Positions 1 through 10,152 of a DNA stretch of 64,000 nucleotides are shown here, piece by piece. Under the pieces are notes generated by a model. That model did not search any database and was not told the DNA's origin. It saw only the letters and a list, made by a program, of their open reading frames with translations. Source of the stretch: Archilochus colubris (taxonomy: Eukaryota > Chordata > Aves > Apodiformes > Trochilidae); the NCBI GenBank assembly GCA_023079485.1, contig CM041092.1, forward strand, positions 10,739,127 through 10,803,126, read 5' to 3'. Position 1 is the first letter of the stretch. Each line of letters opens with the position of its first letter. The position numbers and the translations under genes are program-made.

Positions 1-148
1 ACTTACTCTCTGATTAAGAATTTATACCATGCATCTTCAAAAAAACTTTGCTTGTCTGTGATTCCTTTCCCTGAAATTAATTAACTTATTAGTTACATTC
101 AAGTTTGGCATTTTCTCCTGATTTGTGAACTGTGTGTGTAAATTGCAG
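1..148 (+). other. MYLK: Intron (3' end only) upstream of the first visible exon
   Basis: AT-rich intron end leading to the acceptor AATTGCAG at 141-148. A TG run (131-138) precedes the acceptor instead of a long pyrimidine tract. Nothing else is recognisable. Confidence 0.8.
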
Positions 149-395
149 AACCTCAGGATGGCATCCAGCCCTGGTTCATTAGCAAACCCAGATCAGTGAC
201 AGCAGCTCCTGGGCAAAATGTCCTTATATCCTGTGCCATTGCTGGAGATCCTTTCCCCACTGTTCACTGGTTTAAAGATGGGCAAGAAATAATGCCAGGA
301 ACAGCATGTGAAATCCTGCAAAATGAAGACATCTTCACACTGATCTTGAGGAATGTGCAGTCTCGTCACGCAGGTCAATATGAAATTCAGCTCAG
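149..395 (+). CDS. MYLK: MYLK exon: Ig (I-set) domain, long isoform only, first part
   Basis: Encodes about 82 residues after a split first codon (two bases AA, codon frame from 151). Visible are PWFISKPRSV, then the B-strand VLISCAIAGDP and the C-strand Trp in TVHWFKDG, and later QNEDIFTLIL and AGQYEIQL. These match the sixth Ig domain of human long MYLK. The donor is CTCAG/GTATGT, with AG carried into the next exon to make Arg. The F-strand position that normally holds the second disulfide cysteine reads Tyr-Glu-Ile, so this domain has only the B-strand cysteine of the usual pair; from memory, human MYLK is the same. The domain lies upstream of the short-isoform start and is therefore present only in the long (about 210 kDa) kinase. 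Reading past the donor stays open to about 441, which has no meaning unless the intron is retained. Confidence 0.94.
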
Positions 396-850
396 GTATG
401 TTTGCCAAATGAAAAGTTTGTTCCCTTGGAACAATAAGTAATGTTTACTCTCAAGTTGAAATGCCTGCCTGAAGAGGACAAGATTTCCCTCCTATTTATA
501 CAAACCAGTATGGTCTGAAAGGAAGAAAATATTTCTGAGGGATAATAAACTTAACCCTTTGGGCCTCTAAACAATGAGTTTAACTTTTTTATAGTTACAG
601 TTTATTTTCCAAGCAGTGTTGCCCAAATTATGGCCATGTGACTCTGTAGATATCTAGCTCTAAGGTATGTTGCCACATAGAGTATCACAGGCAGCCAAAA
701 ACTAACTTTATCATATTTTAGTATTTCAAGTGAACAAGACATTCATTTTTCACCAGAAAAGAGTGGTTTAGAAAATTATAGCTGCTGTATATCAATATTT
801 TCTATAATGGAGTTTTTCTACTCTTAATTTCAAGTCCTATTACTAATGCA

Positions 851-1370
851 TTCCAGGCCACATCTGGAATACTGTGTTCAGTTCTAGTCCTTTCATCAGA
901 AATGATGCATACAGGCTTCCAGGGAAGAGCCACAAAGATGATTAAAGGTCTGGGAAGCCTGCTTCAAGAAGATAGGCTGAGAGAACTGGATGTGTTCAGT
1001 CTACAGAAAAGATGGTTTAGGGAGATGTTATTGGCATGTTCCAGTACTTAAAGGGTGTCTACCAAGAAGATGGAGACTCCTTGTTTTACAAGAAGTCATA
1101 TGGAAAAGACAAGGGGTAATGGAGACAAGTTATTCCTGGGGAAATCCTGATGAGACATCAGAAGATAAATTTTCACTTTGAAGTCAGTCACAGGAATAAT
1201 TTCCCAAGGGAAATGCTGGATTGCCCAGCACTGGACACTTGTAAGACTCGATTTGACAAGGTACTGGGCCATCTCATCAAAACCATGGTGCTACCTAGAA
1301 ATACTGGACCAGATGATCCTTCAGGTCCCTTCCAACCTGGCATCCTATGAGTCTTTGATTCTGTGATTTA
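851..1370 (+). repeat. CR1 LINE 3' fragment
   Basis: Shows the familiar CR1 3' region in sense orientation: CCACATCTGGAATACTGTG near 858, AGAGCCACAAAGATGATTAA near 927, and the end AGGTCCCTTCCAACC followed by octamer-like ATTCTGTGATT near 1365. It is fairly diverged, with several small deletions, and is truncated at the 5' end as is usual for CR1. Small open frames inside it (for example 990-1181 and 1150-1350) are repeat sequence, not genes. Confidence 0.88.
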
Positions 1371-4300
1371 TGTAGATGGAGCTAAATACACCATGAAGTT
1401 TTGCAAATAAGCTCTTCAGTAAATTTACACTCTTTTTACTTTGCAATTAATTGTGAACTGACTTTCTTTAGAACAATTGGTTTGTTTGCAATCAGCCCAG
1501 GTCATCCAGAGCATCCATCACACTGATTTTTGTAGGTCATGTCTACATACATCCTTGTACCTAACTTCATTCTCTCTGTGGATCACTGGTGTTTACAACA
1601 CTCAGTGCCTCTGACAGGATTTAAAATGCCAGTTCAGTTGCATCGAGCTCACTACCCTCTACATGAGAAACTGTGAGAATTGCTGCCTTCTACTGGTACA
1701 TTTCCACACTGTGGTTTGTGTGCCCTGGACATGGGCATCTTGTCTTATGATATGCTGGTTGGTTTCACTGGAGGAGAATGATATACTTCAGCAAAACTTC
1801 AGGGATGGAAGGAAAACAAGCATGAAGAACAAAGGAGAGTCAAGCAAGTTTTGTGGAAGACTTTCTTGTGGCTGACTTGATCAAGCTGACCATAGAGATC
1901 AGGTGTGATTGGTGATTACCCAGGCCAAATTCATCACTCAAGATATTTGTCCAAGTGGAAGTCTAAGAGTATCATGACTGTAGAACATAGACTGTACACT
2001 TAAATAATAAAGTATTTCAGAAAATCAGAGGAGAAGAAGAATTGGGAGGGATGGAGAAGTAAAGCTGTAGCTAGAAAACAACACAGCTGATTACACAGTG
2101 TTTTCAGTTACTCCCTAATCCTTTTACTGGAGAAATAGCTAGGGATCCCACAAAAATCAGTGAATTCGTGTTGGACTTTTTAATCCATAAAACAAAACAA
2201 AAACCAATGCTGAAATTAGAGGAAGGGGAATGCTGGTACTTCTTTTTGCTCTGCTTTTATTTGTAAAATTTGGGTTACTGTTTGGAACAGAAAGCTTTTA
2301 AGCAATTACTTATATGCTGTGAATAAATGAGAAGTAACTGCCTCAGTAATATCCAAGGAGCAGAATGTGAGCTTTATAACTTCAAGTTTACAATAGAGCT
2401 AACATAACTTTCAGCAGCAAATAATCTTGTCTAAATAGCTTTTGAACTGCCTACATTTGTCTTGAATACTTGATTGAGAATTGTTTATACATTCAAAAAG
2501 AGTCGTAACAGTACCTGAGAGACTGAGAATTGCATTCAGTATCTTTCTCTCAAAAACTCCTACAAAGTGCATTAAAAATGTGGAATAACTGAGAAACGAC
2601 AAGTCAGTTCACCGAAGAGTTTATAGAGAAGTTGACAGAGGGCTATTTTAAAACGTGATCATTTTATTTTCAAATAAAATGTGCAGCTTCTTTTCCTGTA
2701 TTAATTTTAGAAGCATGTTGCATTGCTGCATTTAGGGAATTGTTCCTTCTCCAGCTCCCTTAATTTTGTCTGGGCATGATTTTCTACCACTGTTAATTAT
2801 TTTCCAATTTTATTTTCCATTATTCTTAAGTTCTAAATTCTGTTCTAATACCATCACAATTCTAATTTTGTGTTGGCTACTCACAAATTAAAACTGGTCA
2901 TAAGAATTTGGGTTTGAAAAAAAGATCTATTTCTCTCTTCCTACTTCTTTCTCCTTTTAAGTGTGTAGCCCAGTGTGATGCATCAGTGACTGCTGGCTGG
3001 CTTTCTGTCTTTCCTTCCTTCAGCATTACTTGGAACATGTTTGCTTCACCTTTAACTATACAGCAGACTACAAAGTCTGACTTTTTATAAGTGTAGTCAT
3101 TGTAGCCTCTCTTGGTCCTTATTTTAAACCTATACATACTCTAATTCCTCTACACTTGCATTCTTCATTTTAATTTTCCTAATAATGTTCCATTGAGCCT
3201 TGTTACTTGCTTAGGCCTCAAGGAATGGCATTGCATAAATATAAAAAGAACAACAGATTCACTACTGCAGTGCATCTATTTAAATTTGAACATTTTACAG
3301 TCTGAGAAACATTGAGAATTGCTGAGAAAATCACAGGCATAATTTTCTTCTCTTGTCCTTTGCATTCTTCCAGTAATGCAAGCACTGGTATTCTTTTATC
3401 CCATTATTACTTTTGCATGTTTTTTTCAGTCAGCGTGTACACTATAAATGAAGAGGTAACCAAAAAAATTGGAAATACTGTGTGGATACTGTGTTTGTTG
3501 AGCAAAACCTTTGTCTTTATAACAGCAAAGTCAACATGAGAGACTTCAGAAATTCTCCTTCAGTTCCTTAAACAAATGATCTGCTTTGTTCACCCTTGTA
3601 TATCTCCGAGTATATCTCTTCTCCCCCCCTCCATCTGCCATAGAAGTTTGGTTACTACTGATTAATCTTATTTAGAGATTTTGATAATCTGCTTAAAATC
3701 AGAGGTAAACTTTCATCTTATAAATGAGTGGTAACTTGAATACTTTGCAACTCAGTTCATATAAAAAGCATTTGTAAAATTACTTTCCATTATACCAAAC
3801 AGTAAATACAGTTCTGAAAACACCGTTTGCAAACCTTCTTTTTGGCTATCAATACGTTGTTTTTAGGAAAAAAAGCCGTGACCCCTTTCTGTTCCATTCT
3901 CTCACTCAATGCTGTAAAATGCAAATAAAATGATTGGTGTTTGAGGTATAAAAAGCTTTTGGCCAAGCCCTCAAGTGAGGTAAATCAGTCCATCCTCTTT
4001 GAAGCCAGCAGAGCTGCTCTGCTTTATGTCAGCTAAAGTTGTGATCCAGTAGATTAGTTGCTTTCTTTGGGGTTAAAGCTTCATGGAGTCTGGACTTTCT
4101 CCATATTTAACTAACTCAAATTGCAGAACCTCACTTGAGGCTTTGCAGTTACCTATACAGAAGCACCAGCTACAGCTATGGATCAACTTCTTTGGCCCTT
4201 TCAGTTCATTTTTCAAAAATGTAATTTTCTCTGCAGTCCTTGTTTCACACTTGGTAGATGAGTAGGAATTGTCAGTGTAATTAACAGTTCTTTTTTGCTC

Positions 4301-5365
4301 TTCCTCCAGAGAGTGCTTCCTAGGGACACACAGACAATAAGTCTCATCCAAGGTTCAGTGAAAATATTTGAGTAGATTCTTCCAAGAAACTAGTATTTCA
4401 AGATATTTTGAACATAAAAGCCATTCCAGGGAAAACTGATCCCACAATAGGACAGAGAGCTATTTTTAAAATAGCCTCAGGCTTTGCAGCTGGGTGTTTA
4501 TTTGGTTTTGGTGGGGGTTTTTTTATTATTATTATTCCTTGACATTTTAAAGATAAATCCTGTGTGTGGGTATTCTGCAGAGCAATCCTGCAAAAGTCAA
4601 AACTTCCAGACTCTTCCGTACAGGATAGCTACAAAGCATAGGTTTTATCCATGCCCATTACAATTCCACAATTACAGAGCCATTAAGGTTGGTCTTTGTC
4701 TAGGATTTTGCTGATAAAATGCCAATACAGAGAGCTTCAAGTTGCAGAAATAATATTGTTATTGCCAAGATTCAAAACAGGAGGGACATGAAAGACTTCA
4801 AGTGCTTGTGTACTGCAAAGCTCTAGCTTTTCTAACTGCCCCTGAGTATCTTGCCTTGCCTAGATTCTGAAATTGTGTAAATGTAAAAATATTTACAAAG
4901 TTTCCAGAATTATTCGTGATTGAATTTAGCATCTAAACCATCCAGCCTTTAATTTTTCTTGGCTTGTTTCTGTTTTTCCATGTTGTGATCTCCAAGGTGG
5001 GTCAATGTTATTAAGTTCACTGTTTTAGACTCTGCAGCTTTATACAGAAGACAAAATTATGTTCTCTGTGCTCCTAAAATCAGTAACAAAGCTCAGTTTG
5101 ACTTCACTGGAAGCAGAACTTGCTCTGAGAAAGCTGGAGTTTTGTACAAAGATATGATGAACCACACACAGACTGGAGGCTGGTGCAGTTTTCAGCTATT
5201 CACTTGAATCAGAAATCATAATTAAGAATAAAAAGCTACTTTGTGGATAATTTTTCCATCTAGGTACTTCTGTGTCCCACTGTTGCCATAATCTGTAAGT
5301 GTTTCCCAAGGTTTTAAAAATAGAAAGAACAAAACTTACTCCCTCCTCTATTTTCCAAGCCCAGC

Positions 5366-5387
5366 AAAAAAAAAAAAAAAAAAAAAA
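5366..5387 (+). repeat. Poly-A run, 22 A
   Basis: Uninterrupted run of 22 adenines followed by GAAAG. No transposon body is recognisable upstream, so it is listed only as a mononucleotide repeat. Confidence 0.9.
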
Positions 5388-7043
5388 GAAAGCAAGCTTA
5401 GTTTAGAGAAGTTTACTTTTCCTTTCTTATTTGCCTCTTTACATACATGAAAACTTTGCAGAAAGAAAGATACATTGCAAAACGGGGCCTGGAGAAATGC
5501 TGTTATATTATTCAGGGTCACATTCAGTATCCCTGGATCCCTCTCCTGGGATGGTGCTGTCTCTGTTACTTTAACCTCTCCCACTGGTGACACAATTCTT
5601 GTGGGCAAATATTTTTGCCATCCAGTCACTCCAGAGGCTGAGCAGTGGTGCCTCAGTGCCTCTCTACTTGCTGTGTGCTGTAAATTGTCTGTACTTCACC
5701 TTCCATGGCTTCTTCTATTTTGTCAGCTTTGGACTGGGTTTTAAGCCCTAAAGGAAGAGTTATTGTGCTCTAGAAAATTTAGAGGAGGGATTTCCTGATA
5801 AACCAACAGCCTGCTAGTAGCCCTGTAGCAGTGGTGAATGAGAAAGTTCTGGAGCAGTATCAGTGTCTTTTTTTGTTTGGGGTTGGTTTTGTGTAAAATG
5901 GGGTGGTGTTCAATTCTTTCTATTAATAATTCCATTTGTCTTTCCTTCTTTCTATTTCTCTTGCTTCCAAATGAGGTGGCAGGTCTCCAGTGAAGAGTTA
6001 AATACTCTCTGCATTGACCTGGATCCTTTCCTGCCATTTGGACAGCTTCTGCTTGGTACTCAGATGTTCTCTACTCCTTCCTATTGAAGGAAGTTTTGGT
6101 TGTGACTTTCAGTGCTGTCCTTACTGATTGCCTTCAGTCACAGCTTCTACTGTATCTATTCTAACTGGCTGGACAGTAAGCATTGAAAACCTTTCCATGG
6201 CTTCGTGTAGTTGATGGTCTTCAGGTGAAATTAAAATTTGTTCGTACCAGCAGGCTGATTAATTACATTAATCAACCCCACCAATTTCCTCTTTGTGTTG
6301 AAGACTAGATTTTCATTTTAGGCTGATCCACTGTTTCTTTTAGAAAATTCAACAGAAAGAAATGGGAATCCATGTGAAAAGGGGATGGCACTAATCATTG
6401 CTATGAAGATATAATTCAGTGCTGCATCTGTGTTAATGACCTAATGTTATTGTGCCAATTGTGACTTCATTGCAAGTTGCAAATGGGTGAAATTATGGTT
6501 TATTCACTCAAGCAGAACCATATTTAGGAATGTATTTCCATGCACTATTTAAAAACAGGCCATACCATATCTTTATGGCAAACTAACAAAGGCATTCTGA
6601 GCCTGACTTTTAAACTGCAGGGCTAAATGGATTGGAAGGTGTTCTTATCTAGCAAGTCTTCTGAAGGAGAATGCAGCTAGGAAAATTCACCTCTCTTTCC
6701 TTCCTCTCCCAACACATGTGTGTTTTGTCCATGGCCAGGAAATGTTTTCAGTAGCAGAAATTCTTTTTATTCAAAAAAGAAAAATCACCTAGGAGCTTGT
6801 ACATTTACAAGCTTGTACTTTAACTGGGAAGGATGAAAGGGTTTTCACTAATAAAAAATACCTCTAGTCTTTAATCAGTTAAAGTCTGGTTATTTTAGTA
6901 GTGGTTCTGGGGGGTGGTGGCAACAGTTACACAACTGCTGCCCTGGAGGAGTTAAATTTTGATTTTGGCATCTTCTTTATTAAGTGGAGAAAATCAATTT
7001 GGGGCTAGAAGAATGATGTATATCTGCAGGAGAGAAGGAGGCA

Positions 7044-7056
7044 GGGGGGAGGGGGG
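7044..7056 (+). other. G-rich run, potential GC-box or G-quadruplex
   Basis: Two runs of six G separated by one A. It lies 90 bp upstream of a perfect CArG box. It could bind SP1/KLF-type zinc-finger proteins or fold as a short quadruplex; both are inference. Confidence 0.4.
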
Positions 7057-7145
7057 CAGCTACTTCAAATGAATTCTTTAATGGGAGCTCTTTTCAGAAG
7101 GCATCTGTGGTATTCCTCTGCAAAAGGAAAAATAAGTACTCAGCA

Positions 7146-7155
7146 CCATATATGG
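7146..7155. promoter_or_regulatory. CArG box CCATATATGG (serum response factor site candidate)
   Basis: Perfect, self-complementary match to CC(A/T)6GG, the site for serum response factor with myocardin-family cofactors, which drives many smooth-muscle genes. It lies 1.28 kb upstream of the short-isoform start codon, in the intron before exon 7696-7776. A TATA-like AATATAAA follows at about 7175-7182 and an inverted CCAAT at 7224-7228. It could be an enhancer element of the internal smooth-muscle promoter or the core of another start region. Ten-base matches also occur by chance, so function is inferred. Confidence 0.5.
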
Positions 7156-7695
7156 TGACACTTTTATGTTTTTTAATATAAACATGTACAGACTGGAGCA
7201 ATCCATGTAGATGGGTTCTGCTGATTGGTTGGGCCAGGGAGGAGGGAAGGAAATGAGACCCTGGTTTTAATATCTTAACTTTAGAAAAGTTAAGAGCCTA
7301 GGTTTGAATAAATAAACAGTAGGCAGAATTGGAAAGATTGTAAACTTTGCAAAATAGCCCCTTCCTCTGCCTTGGTTTTCCAGCTTTTGTATTTGTTTTC
7401 CTTTCTTTTGTTTATTTTCAGCTGTTTCTTTCTTGAAATTGCTTTGATTTTTGTTCAAGAAGTGTGTTTTTCCCAGTGTAGACAGCAACAGATCAGTAAA
7501 AACTATTTAAGATAGCTTGCGTCCATATGTAAGGGGAGCAAATCCACTCAATCAGCCACCACAATACTGGGTGTAGAAGAGGATTCTACTTGGGGTTTGA
7601 GATGCTTTAGTGCAACACACAATCACTTAGCTCAGGCAAGTTACAGTTTTAGAGGAGGAAATCTCTGCTTTTCTGACTTGACTTAAATATTTCAG

Positions 7696-7776
7696 GAACC
7701 AAGTTGGAGAATGCAGCTGCCAGGTGTCTCTGATGCTGCGGGAGAGTTCAGCTTCCAGAGCAGAAATGCTCAGAGA
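7696..7776 (+). CDS. MYLK: MYLK exon: end of the long-isoform Ig domain
   Basis: An 81-bp exon. G at 7696 completes Arg; then NQVGECSCQVSLML closes the G strand of the Ig domain begun in 149-395, followed by a Ser/Arg/Glu-rich start of the linker. The acceptor is TTCAG/GAACC. The donor GTGAGT at 7777-7782 is a consensus site, leaving GA to be completed by T at 8133 (Asp). Human MYLK has the matching NRVGECSCQVSLML. It is separated from the next exon by only 356 bp, the short intron that carries the candidate short-isoform promoter. Confidence 0.93.
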
Positions 7777-7961
7777 GTGAGTATGTTTCCCAGGGACTTG
7801 CATGGGTGGGTTCTATTTTTTGCTCTGTTAATTCCCTGCCCTTCCAGACCCAGGCTGGCTGCTGTTCAACCTAATCCCCAAATGTGACCCAACAAATTGT
7901 TTTCATCATACAGGCTAAGCACATCATACCAAGCCAGAGTAGAGATCTTTTTTGTTTGTGC

Positions 7962-7971
7962 CCTTATATGG
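7962..7971. promoter_or_regulatory. MYLK: CArG box CCTTATATGG, candidate core of the short-isoform promoter
   Basis: Perfect CC(A/T)6GG element. In mouse the 130-kDa smooth-muscle MLCK is known to come from a CArG-dependent internal promoter in the mylk gene; this element lies in the intron just before the exon holding the short-form start codon, which fits that arrangement. It is 64 bp upstream of a TATAAA. Seen: the motif and its position. Known: CArG dependence of the mammalian promoter. Inferred: that this copy is the avian counterpart. Confidence 0.65.
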
Positions 7972-8035
7972 CTCCTGAAGTCATCATTGATGCAATAAAC
8001 TAATGGAGTGTGCTCCTCTAATCAACCTCCCCTTC

Positions 8036-8041
8036 TATAAA
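8036..8041 (+). promoter_or_regulatory. MYLK: TATA box candidate (TATAAA)
   Basis: TATAAA within TTCTATAAACACA. With usual spacing, transcription would begin near 8065-8072, giving a 5' leader that runs through the end of this intron and into the large exon, with about 355 bases before the ATG at 8425. In this AT-rich locus a lone TATAAA means little; it is the pairing with the CArG box and the start codon that makes it credible. Confidence 0.5.
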
Positions 8042-8132
8042 CACATTTTGTTCCTGCTCTGAGATTGTTCCCTGACATTTTTAAACCAACCCCTTTCCTG
8101 GCTCTCTCTTTCTTTTCTTTTTTGGATCATAG

Positions 8133-9022
8133 TGGGAGGGAATCAGCCAGCTCTGGAGAGCGAAGAGATGGTGGAGATCATGGTAAACTAACATTTGGTA
8201 GAACAAGTGGCTTCAAAAAGAACTGCAGTGAAACCAGAGCAGTTGAGGAAGAGCAGGAAGACGTCCGAGGTGTGCTTAAGAGGCGAGTGGAAACTCGGGA
8301 ACACACAGAGGAGAGTCTGAGGCAGCAGGAAGCTGAGCAACTTGATTTTCGTGACATTTTAGGCAAGAAAGTCAGCACCAAAAGTTTTTCTGAGGAGGAA
8401 CTGAAAGAAATCCCAGCCGAGCAAATGGACTTCCGAGCAAACCTGCAGCGGCAGGTCAAACCCAAGACCTTGTCAGAGGAGGAAAGGAAAGTTCATGGTC
8501 CTCAGCAGGTGGATTTCCGTTCTGTGCTGGCCAAGAAAGGCACCCCAAAAACCCCCTTGCCAGAAAAGGCACCACCACCTAAACCAGCTGTTACAGATTT
8601 CAGGTCTGTGCTGGGCTCAAAGAAAAAGCCACCTGCAGAGAATGGCAGTGCCAGCACCCCAGCACCAAATACCCGCACTAATTCTGAAGCCCAGAATGCC
8701 ACCCCCAATTCTCAAGCCCCTGTTGCCAAACCAGCAGTGAAAAAAGAAGAGAAGAACGACAGAAACTGTGAACATGGATGTGCAGTGGTGGATGGTGGAG
8801 TAACTGGGAAAAAAGCTGAAATCAAAGCACCACCAAGCAAACCACCAGCAAGCAAAGAAACAGCACCCTCTTTTACAGAGAAGCTTCAGGATGCTCAAGT
8901 ACTAGAGGGTGAAAAATTGGTCTTACAGTGTCGGATTTCCTCTGATCCCCCTGCAGCTGTCACCTGGACTCTAGACAGCAAAGCCATCAAATCATCAAAG
9001 TCCATTGTCATCTCCCAAGAAG
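8133..9022 (+). CDS. MYLK: MYLK large exon: five DxRxxL actin-binding repeats, linker and first half of an Ig domain
   Basis: An 890-bp exon, read from GGG at 8134. It carries five actin-binding motifs: DVRGVL (8260-8277), DFRDIL (8344-8361), DFRANL (8428-8445), DFRSVL (8512-8529) and DFRSVL (8596-8613), each followed by basic residues. Their spacing is exactly 84 bp. DxRxxL motifs tether MLCK to F-actin; the short isoform has three and the long has five. After them comes a low-complexity Pro/Ala/Asn/Lys linker containing CEHGCAVVDGG, as in chicken. The exon ends with an Ig half domain (APSFTEKLQD, B-strand LVLQCRISSDPP, C-strand VTWTLDSKAI). The donor is GAAG/GTAAAT, phase 1. The linker differs most from chicken. 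Reading past the donor stays open to 9186, so intron retention would add about 54 unrelated residues. Confidence 0.97.
8168..8191 (+). other. Short upstream ORF in the putative short-isoform leader
   Basis: If transcription starts near 8070, the first ATG met is at 8168, out of frame with the kinase. It opens a seven-codon frame (MVEIMVN, stop TAA at 8189-8191) containing a second ATG at 8180. The main short-form ATG lies 234 bases after the stop. In the long transcript this segment is ordinary coding sequence in another frame. The ORF is directly visible; any effect on translation is inference. Confidence 0.4.
8425..8427 (+). other. MYLK: Start codon of the short smooth-muscle MLCK isoform
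   Basis: ATG of MDFRANLQRQV, the N-terminus of the chicken gizzard 108-kDa MLCK. It is the first in-frame ATG downstream of the CArG/TATA pair. Context is GAGCAA-ATG-G: G at +4 is favourable and C at -3 is not. Initiation here removes repeats 1 and 2 and all upstream Ig domains. Counting from this codon, the window encodes residues 1 to about 704 of a protein of roughly 970 residues in chicken. Confidence 0.9.
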
Positions 9023-9931
9023 GTAAATTAATTGACTTACAAAGCAGCTGGATGGCACACTTAATTAATAATATTTACTTCATTAAAAGTAACGCAATAC
9101 TTTATTTAAGTCCTGCGCCAGTAATTGTTTCCAGATGCAGCTTTCTTGTTACTTCAGTGAAGTACACAAGGAATAGTATTGTTTGACATTTCTTGCAGAT
9201 TCTCCTTTAACAGCCTGCAGATGTAATTTTTATAAAGTTGAACTTCTTGCATTTTTAAATGCTGTTTACATTGCTAATGCTGTTTAAGGAGCTGGTACAT
9301 GATATTTATTTAAGCTGAACTTTAAGTATTTAGAACATTGAAACCAGTATAATATTATTGCTGGTTTACAATTTCTAATTTTATTCTTCTGTATGTTTAA
9401 TATTTCAGGCTTATTATTGCAATAAGAAACACAGAGGGAAAGAGGGATTGTGTTATAGAAAGAAATTAGTACAACTTCTAGTTATATAGTTAAGATCAGA
9501 GATTAGAATTGTTTTGCAGAGTATTTAATGACCCACCACAGATGCTTCTATTGTCTTTACAGAATGAAATACTTAAACCTCTTTGGCCTGACAACTTCAA
9601 ACTAATTTCAAAACAGTACAGGGTTTGGTAAAGTTGTCAGAGAGAACACTTACTTTGTCAAATTGAGTGATTTCTTAATATTCCACATTCTAGAAAATCA
9701 AACCCTACTAGATGGGTTTTGTATGAAAGTTAATATTTTATTCAGACAAAATATATTTTCCTTGTGACAACATAGGGAGGATAACTGAGAGTACTTAAAA
9801 AAAAAAAGAAACTTAAACCAAAACAAGACCCCCCAACTTCTTTACTTGATCTTTGTTTTGTAAAACTCTGAGGAAATTACAAGGAGAATGACACTGTCCT
9901 GAAAGTTGTAGTAAAAAATGTCATGTTTACA

Positions 9932-10152
9932 ATAAGAATTACAGCTTGATAGAGGGGTCTGCTCTGTTAGTTGTGAATCTTTCTCCATTTAATTCAAACC
10001 ATTTTCAGTCTTATTAAATCAGAGCCAAATGGATGTGTGGTGTTCCAAGCACTGAAACATGATGAAACTTTTCAAGTGGATGCAGTCAGAAACTTTACCT
10101 TTAGATAGGATGGGAGGAAAAAGGAACCTGTGTAGTACCTTAAGGGCATACC
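9932..10152 (+). repeat. 221-bp direct duplication, copy A
   Basis: Starts ATAAGAATTACAGCTTGATA and ends TTAAGGGCATACC. It matches 13161-13381 in the same orientation over 221 bases with two differences that I can find, both near 9964-9965 (CTCTG here, CTCCT in copy B), and no gaps. The flanks differ completely. I do not recognise the unit as a known transposon, and there are no obvious terminal repeats or target-site duplications. Confidence 0.95.

Larger units (their letters stand above)
396..7695 (+). other. MYLK: Intron of 7.3 kb
   Basis: Donor GTATGT and acceptor TTCAG at 7691-7695. It holds a CR1 fragment (about 851-1370), an A22 run (5366-5387), a G-rich run (7044-7056), a perfect CArG box (7146-7155) and an inverted CCAAT (7224-7228). 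Apart from these I see only AT-rich unique sequence. The short open frames in it have no recognisable protein similarity. Confidence 0.85.
7777..8132 (+). other. MYLK: Short intron (356 bp) holding the candidate internal promoter
   Basis: Donor GTGAGT; acceptor TTTTGGATCATAG after a long pyrimidine run (8102-8123). It contains a perfect CArG box (7962-7971) and a TATAAA (8036-8041), described separately. It is less AT-rich than the flanking introns. It is the natural place for the start of the short smooth-muscle transcript. Confidence 0.85.

Noticed and set aside
5366..5387. Poly-A run as a processed-pseudogene or SINE tail
   Set aside because: No gene-like or SINE body is recognisable upstream, and no flanking target duplication.
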